Origin: Methylococcales bacterium
GTDB lineage: Bacteria; Pseudomonadota; Gammaproteobacteria; Methylococcales; Methylomonadaceae
NCBI GenBank assembly: GCA_030753675.1
Contig: JASMBU010000003.1
Span: 1 to 64,000 of the forward strand
DNA length: 64,000 bases
Direction: 5' to 3'
A program made the translations under genes and the position numbers. Positions 59,759 to 64,000 of the stretch are shown in pieces (the first letter of the stretch is position 1; every line of letters begins with the position of its first letter). The notes below the pieces were generated by a model. The model did no database searches and was not told where the DNA came from. It was given only the letters and a program-made list of their open reading frames with translations.

Positions 59759-61882
59759 TTACACAAGAGGCAGTTGAAAAACAAAACCAGCTCCTTCGTG
59801 ATACTCCGTATCCAACCAAATGCTCCCTCGATGCTCTTCAATTATTTTTTTCACAATTGCCAAACCCAAACCGGTCCCCTTTTCTTTATGCGTAATATAG
59901 GGTTCAAAAATATCATCCATTCGCTCTGTCGTAATACCTGGGCCATTATCATAAATACCAACCTCAACCATTTGCACATTTTTTTTATCTAAAAACTGAA
60001 CCGATACCGTTATGTTACCTTCATAAACTAATGCCTCTAAGGCATTCTTTATTAAATTATGCAACACCTGCCTCATTTGAATCGGGTCAGCATGTACATT
60101 CGGTACTGTAGCAGCTAACTGTACGTTAAATTCAACCTTCGGTTGCAGGGAGTATAACGCGACCACCTGCTGAATCAAATCAGGTAAAGAAATACTTTCC
60201 GGATTCTTTTTAGAGGGTTTAGCATACTCAGCAAATTCATCCACCATTTTTTTCATAACCTCAACCTGCTGAATAATGGTTTTTGTCGAGCGATTCAGCA
60301 TAGCTGCCGATGAATCCTCCAGCAATCCAGCAAGTTTTAACTGTAACCGCTCTGCTGACAACTGTATGGGTGTTAGTGGGTTTTTTATTTCATGCGCCAA
60401 CCGCCTGGCAACTTCACCCCACGCAGCATTTTTTTGCGCCTGAATTAAATCTGAAACATCGTCAAAAACAATAACTGCTCCAATCCGTACCTGATTTTGA
60501 GAAAACAATGGCGCACCCCTACAAAGAATTTCTTGTCGCCCCTTCGGTCCTAACAAACTAACATGCTGCTGCCAGGTAAAGTTTGCATATTCCATTTTGA
60601 CATGGATCATTTTCACCAAGTGCTGCAAATCTGATCGTCCCTGAGTAAATGCTAGCAATGGTTGACCGGAGAATTGATTAATTACACAGTGAAAAATTGC
60701 ATCCGCAGCTTGATTAGCAGTCCGAATATTAAATTCACCATCTAAACTAATCACACCAGACGTTAAACTGGATAAAATCGTTTGTAAATAAGCCCGTTGA
60801 TCCTCAATTTCAATACTTGATAAGCGCGCCTCATCTCTAGCCAACCCGACGCGTTGACTCATTTTATTAAAGGACTCGACCAAAAACCCCATGTCATCAT
60901 GCACCAAAACTGGCAACTGCTGAGAATAATCGCCATCTGCAACAGCCTGCGTACCTTTTACTAATTGCTTAACCGGTGCAATAATATTTCGAATACTTAT
61001 AAAGGCTATCCAAATAGCCGCCAATAAACTTAACAGTAATACCAACCCCAGTACCAAAGAAAAACTCACCTTTAATGAATTCCTCAAATAAGTCATCTCT
61101 TGATAACGCACAAATGCAAACTCAACAGAATCGGCCAGGTCGGCAATACGCTGAGAAACAGGAAACAACGCGTGTAAGAATTGCGGATTTTCCGTGTTAA
61201 TCTTGACAATGACGCGGACACTTAGCTCCCTATCTTTCACCGAATCTAACCCCGCATAACTATCGCTACGCCCTAAAATAAGTAACGTGTTTTCCACATC
61301 CGGCAACTCCAGCGTTGATGACAAACTACTAAAAGCTTTAATATGCCCCTGACTGGAAAGTAACGTTAATTCATCTGCCGAAATACTATCTCGTAATACT
61401 TCAATATCAACCCGCTCACCAGCCACTATATGTTCAACCAACTTTTCCATTTTTTTTAAATGATCACGCACTTTCTGCTCTAAAGAAACCTGACTAATTT
61501 CCAAGGCATCATCCATAGCCCGATCAATTTCAACATTAAACCAGCTATCGATACTCCGGTCTAAAAACTGTACTGAATAAAAGAACACAATCCCTGCGGG
61601 GGCTAGTGAGAGAAAAACGAAAAGCAACACCATTTTTGTCGTTAACTGCGAGCCGGCCTCACGCTTTCTCATTTGTCTAAATAATGAGTAGACATTAAAG
61701 CCTACCAACAACAACAGAATGACCGATCCAATGGCATTAATGAGTACCAATGAAGAATATAACTGACTTAACTCTGATGACTCCTGCGTTGCTGAACTCA
61801 TTAAATGAAGAGACAACAAGACCAAACTCAGCAATAAAAACGCCAAGATACTGATAGGAAGTTTTATTTTTAAAAAGACCAT
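59759..61882 (-). CDS. ntrY: NtrY-like membrane sensor histidine kinase
   Basis: NtrY kinases sense through a periplasmic domain and phosphorylate NtrX. The protein has membrane segments near residues 8-30, 40-60 and 85-105, a periplasmic region, a fourth segment (SFSLVLGLVLLLSLLAAIWIA is split here across about 275-300), a HAMP domain (IIAPVKQLVKGTQAVADGDY), a PAS domain (LTSGVISLDGEFNIRTANQAA), the phospho-acceptor histidine in RRLAHEIKNPLTPI, and an ATPase domain (NLIKNALEAL, DNGPGI, GTGLGLAIVKKI). ATG 61882 is chosen over GTG 61891; it overlaps the DUF4390 gene. Confidence 0.94.
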   Translation of the reverse strand: MVFLKIKLPISILAFLLLSLVLLSLHLMSSATQESSELSQLYSSLVLINAIGSVILLLLVGFNVYSLFRQMRKREAGSQLTTKMVLLFVFLSLAPAGIVFFYSVQFLDRSIDSWFNVEIDRAMDDALEISQVSLEQKVRDHLKKMEKLVEHIVAGERVDIEVLRDSISADELTLLSSQGHIKAFSSLSSTLELPDVENTLLILGRSDSYAGLDSVKDRELSVRVIVKINTENPQFLHALFPVSQRIADLADSVEFAFVRYQEMTYLRNSLKVSFSLVLGLVLLLSLLAAIWIAFISIRNIIAPVKQLVKGTQAVADGDYSQQLPVLVHDDMGFLVESFNKMSQRVGLARDEARLSSIEIEDQRAYLQTILSSLTSGVISLDGEFNIRTANQAADAIFHCVINQFSGQPLLAFTQGRSDLQHLVKMIHVKMEYANFTWQQHVSLLGPKGRQEILCRGAPLFSQNQVRIGAVIVFDDVSDLIQAQKNAAWGEVARRLAHEIKNPLTPIQLSAERLQLKLAGLLEDSSAAMLNRSTKTIIQQVEVMKKMVDEFAEYAKPSKKNPESISLPDLIQQVVALYSLQPKVEFNVQLAATVPNVHADPIQMRQVLHNLIKNALEALVYEGNITVSVQFLDKKNVQMVEVGIYDNGPGITTERMDDIFEPYITHKEKGTGLGLAIVKKIIEEHRGSIWLDTEYHEGAGFVFQLPLV

Positions 61883-62433
61883 ATATTCCACTGACTAGTC
61901 AGTGCCCACTCCGGGTCATAATAAGCAACTAGGCGTAAGGGTACCGGCAACCGTTCCTTATCTAATGCAAATAACAAACCTATACTATATAGATTGTTCT
62001 TAGAAATAGACCTATCCGCTGTAATTAAAATATTTTTTAAGCTTCCGATCTCATTTAACGCTAGCTGCAAACTGGTAAATGTGTTCTCAGCGCCACTCTG
62101 CTCATCTTTTACCCGATAGATATCCATCAAGGCGTGATAGCTAATTTGATAACGGTAAACAACCTCTGCTATCTTTTTATCCCATATAATCTCACGCGAC
62201 TGCCATAGCCGAGCAGTAACAACCCACACCAAAGGAACTCCATTTTTTAGTGCTTTTTCAGCCTCCGCACCTAACTGCACACCCACGTCCGCATCCAAAA
62301 CAACGCCTTGCTCACTTGCTCTGATCGCTTTTTTCAAAAACTGGATATTTTTTTGCTCATCCCCTACAGAACATGACAGACACAATAAAACACCCAGTAA
62401 AACAACCCCTTTACTGCTTAACAATGACTGCAT
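61870..62433 (-). CDS. DUF4390 protein, exported
   Basis: This protein of 187 residues (from ATG 62433) has an N-terminal hydrophobic segment (VVLLGVLLCLSC) and a DUF4390 domain, recognised by the order rsmB-DUF4390-ntrY and motifs WQSREIIWDKKIAE, YRYQISYHALMDIYRV and YYDPEWALTSQWNIW. It is probably a periplasmic or membrane-anchored protein of unknown role. The family sits with the ntrYX genes in many beta- and gammaproteobacteria. It begins within the 3' end of rsmB, and earlier in-frame ATGs reach 62457. Confidence 0.85.
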   Translation of the reverse strand: MQSLLSSKGVVLLGVLLCLSCSVGDEQKNIQFLKKAIRASEQGVVLDADVGVQLGAEAEKALKNGVPLVWVVTARLWQSREIIWDKKIAEVVYRYQISYHALMDIYRVKDEQSGAENTFTSLQLALNEIGSLKNILITADRSISKNNLYSIGLLFALDKERLPVPLRLVAYYDPEWALTSQWNIWSF

Positions 62434-63697
62434 AAAAAAAACCATCCATCCCATCATCTCCTGTTAAAATCTGGCGCCCACACCGACGCGCCTGGCCCCA
62501 AGCCGCAGTAATTGCAACAGAATCAGCATCTTCCTGAGATGCTAAAAACTGCACAACCTGTTCCTCATTCTCCTGCTGCAAAACAGAACAAGTCGCATAA
62601 ACAAGGCGCCCACCCGGCTTCAATAATGCCCAGATCGCACACATAATCTTCTGCTGTAGCTCTACAATAGCCGCTATATCTTTCGGCTGCCTCAACCATT
62701 TTATGTCTGGGTGTCGCCGCACCACACCGGTTGCAGAACAAGGCGCATCCAATAAAATACGATCAAACAACACACCGTCCCACCAGTCTTCTGGCCGAGA
62801 AGCATCACCCCGCACTAACTCAGCATCTAACGCTAAACGCTCCAAATTCTCTTTAACACGCGATAAGCGATTGGCATCAATATCTAAAGCCACAACGGCT
62901 GCTAATGCCGGCTCCGTTTCTAAGATATGGGTTGTCTTCCCTCCAGGAGCAGCACAAACATCCAGTACTCGCTGACCCGGCTGCAAATCCAACACTGTAA
63001 CGGCTAATTGGGCCGCACTGTCTTGCACAAAAGAATGCCCCTCTGAAAAACCGGGCAACCGCTCCACAGCAATAGGTTTTTCTAAGACCAAAGCAGATGA
63101 ACAATGCGACACCATTGTGGCATTAATAGCCTGACTAGCTAAAACCGCCTGATATTGTGTTTGAGTATAATATTTTGGATTAACGCGAATAGTCATAGGG
63201 GGCTGCTGATTATTTGCCTTTAAAATAGCGTGCGCCTGATCTGGCCATTGTTCAACTAACATCTCAACCATCCAAACAGGATGTGCTTCTCGAATCGGCA
63301 AGTCTAACGTATTAATTTGTTGATCAAGCGCCTCTTGTTCTCTAAGGTATCTTCTCAAAAGCGCATTCAGTAAAGGCCGTGCCCAACTCTTTTTTCGAAC
63401 CGCTGAAACAGTCTCAGAAACGGCTGCATGAGGCTTAACCCGCATAAACTTAATCTGGTATAACCCGATCAAAGCGAGAATCTTAATATCCAGATCTTTA
63501 ATCGGTTTACGCGTCAAGACTCCTAGTAACGCCTCTAAATAAAAATACCAGCGCATCACACCAAAACACAACGCTTGGATAAAGGCACTATCTTTTTTTG
63601 ATTCCCCCCCCAACAATTCATCCAAAGCTAACGTTAAAGATACGTTATCTTTAAGAACCTTATACAAGGCCTTGGCCGCAATATGCCTAGAATTCAC
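62411..63697 (-). CDS. rsmB: RsmB, 16S rRNA m5C967 methyltransferase
   Basis: RsmB methylates C967 of 16S rRNA. The 428-residue protein has an N-terminal NusB-like RNA-binding domain (SRHIAAKALYKVLKD) and a C-terminal Rossmann domain with the SAM-binding VLDVCAAPGGKTTHIL, DAPCSATGVVRRHPDIKW (Pro-Cys motif) and the catalytic cysteine in VYATCSVLQQENEEQ. The start is GTG 63697; no upstream ATG lies in frame before the fmt stop. It sits 61 bases after fmt, the common fmt-rsmB pairing. Confidence 0.94.
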   Translation of the reverse strand: MNSRHIAAKALYKVLKDNVSLTLALDELLGGESKKDSAFIQALCFGVMRWYFYLEALLGVLTRKPIKDLDIKILALIGLYQIKFMRVKPHAAVSETVSAVRKKSWARPLLNALLRRYLREQEALDQQINTLDLPIREAHPVWMVEMLVEQWPDQAHAILKANNQQPPMTIRVNPKYYTQTQYQAVLASQAINATMVSHCSSALVLEKPIAVERLPGFSEGHSFVQDSAAQLAVTVLDLQPGQRVLDVCAAPGGKTTHILETEPALAAVVALDIDANRLSRVKENLERLALDAELVRGDASRPEDWWDGVLFDRILLDAPCSATGVVRRHPDIKWLRQPKDIAAIVELQQKIMCAIWALLKPGGRLVYATCSVLQQENEEQVVQFLASQEDADSVAITAAWGQARRCGRQILTGDDGMDGFFYAVIVKQ

Positions 63698-63758
63698 AAT
63701 GATTCACGAAAAACCTTCTACTCTAAAATTAATAAATAACGACTGTTCCCTCATAATG

Positions 63759-64000
63759 CTAACCAAACGTAACACCGGTAACATCATGTGCATTTAAAAA
63801 AGCTTCACTCGACATGCGTTTTCCACCCGGAAGTTGCACTTCCAATAATCGCAAAACCCCTTGGCCGGTCACCACTTCTAAAACGCGCTCTTTACTCTCA
63901 CGGACAGCACCTGACGGCTCCCCCTCGACAACCGACTCATACGCACAGGCACGCCAAATCCTTAAGACCTGACCATGGTATAAAGTCTGAGCAACAGGCC
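63759..64000 (-). CDS. fmt: Fmt, methionyl-tRNA formyltransferase, C-terminal fragment
   Basis: The last 79 codons of a minus-strand gene run off the window edge. The encoded tail (QTLYHGQVLRIWRACAYES, ERVLEVVTGQGVLRLLEVQ, LPGGKRMSSEAFLN) matches the C-terminal domain of methionyl-tRNA formyltransferase, which formylates initiator tRNA using formyl-tetrahydrofolate. It stops at TAG 63761-63759 and is followed by rsmB on the same strand, the expected order. Confidence 0.93.
   Translation of the reverse strand, partial: PVAQTLYHGQVLRIWRACAYESVVEGEPSGAVRESKERVLEVVTGQGVLRLLEVQLPGGKRMSSEAFLNAHDVTGVTFG

Overview
The window is AT-rich, gene-dense bacterial chromosome. Its gene blocks are gammaproteobacterial: cmoA-cmoB-rimO, hemC-hemD-hemX-hemY opposite argH, tRNA-Leu-tig-clpP-clpX-lon-hupB-tRNA-ppiD, dnaQ/rnhA/mltD, and fmt-rsmB-DUF4390-ntrY-ntrX. 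It also carries fhcB-fhcA-fhcD-fhcC (the bacterial formyltransferase/hydrolase complex of methanofuran/H4MPT-linked C1 oxidation) and a Fae-family gene. Together these point to a methylotroph or methanotroph of the Methylococcales type; that assignment is inference. There is no phage, insertion sequence, CRISPR array or rRNA operon.

Layout. 1-1436: remains of tex, broken by two out-of-frame internal deletions. 1461-4898: sbcC without an adjacent sbcD. 5100-10545: lysophospholipid repair and transport pair (aas, lplT), a Nudix hydrolase, a Nif3-like protein and an alpha/beta hydrolase. 10594-14266: rimO, cmoB, cmoA and a lone mlaC (minus strand). 14402-20476: hemB-aroE, a gamma carbonic anhydrase, prlC-ubiD. 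20466-26280: heme genes hemC, hemD, hemX, hemY (minus) opposite argH. 26331-33740: orphan TRAP-type binding protein, gap-pyk, dnaQ, rnhA, a methyltransferase and mltD. 33751-39873: a Yej-type peptide ABC transporter. 39965-49439: fabI, ppiD, tRNA-Asp, tRNA-Val, hupB, lon, clpX, clpP, tig and tRNA-Leu. 49508-57272: C1 island with a CPBP protease, a radical SAM enzyme, a Fae-like protein, a PurN-like formyltransferase and fhcCDAB. 57430-64000: rpsI-rplM, ntrX-ntrY, DUF4390, rsmB and the 3' end of fmt.

How the genes work together. hemB, hemC, hemD, hemX and hemY cover the middle of tetrapyrrole synthesis. Trigger factor, ClpXP, Lon and PpiD form a protein folding and turnover block. The fhc genes complete formaldehyde-to-formate oxidation. 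Beside them lie a Fae paralogue that appears to lack the family's catalytic histidine, a formyltransferase with intact catalytic residues, and a radical SAM protein of unknown substrate. This island is the best candidate in the window for undescribed C1 biochemistry.

Other points of note: decay of tex, an NtrX regulator whose AAA+ domain has lost several catalytic residues, and 3' ends of convergent genes that overlap. Only one intergenic stretch exceeds 300 bases (27402-27720, upstream of gap).
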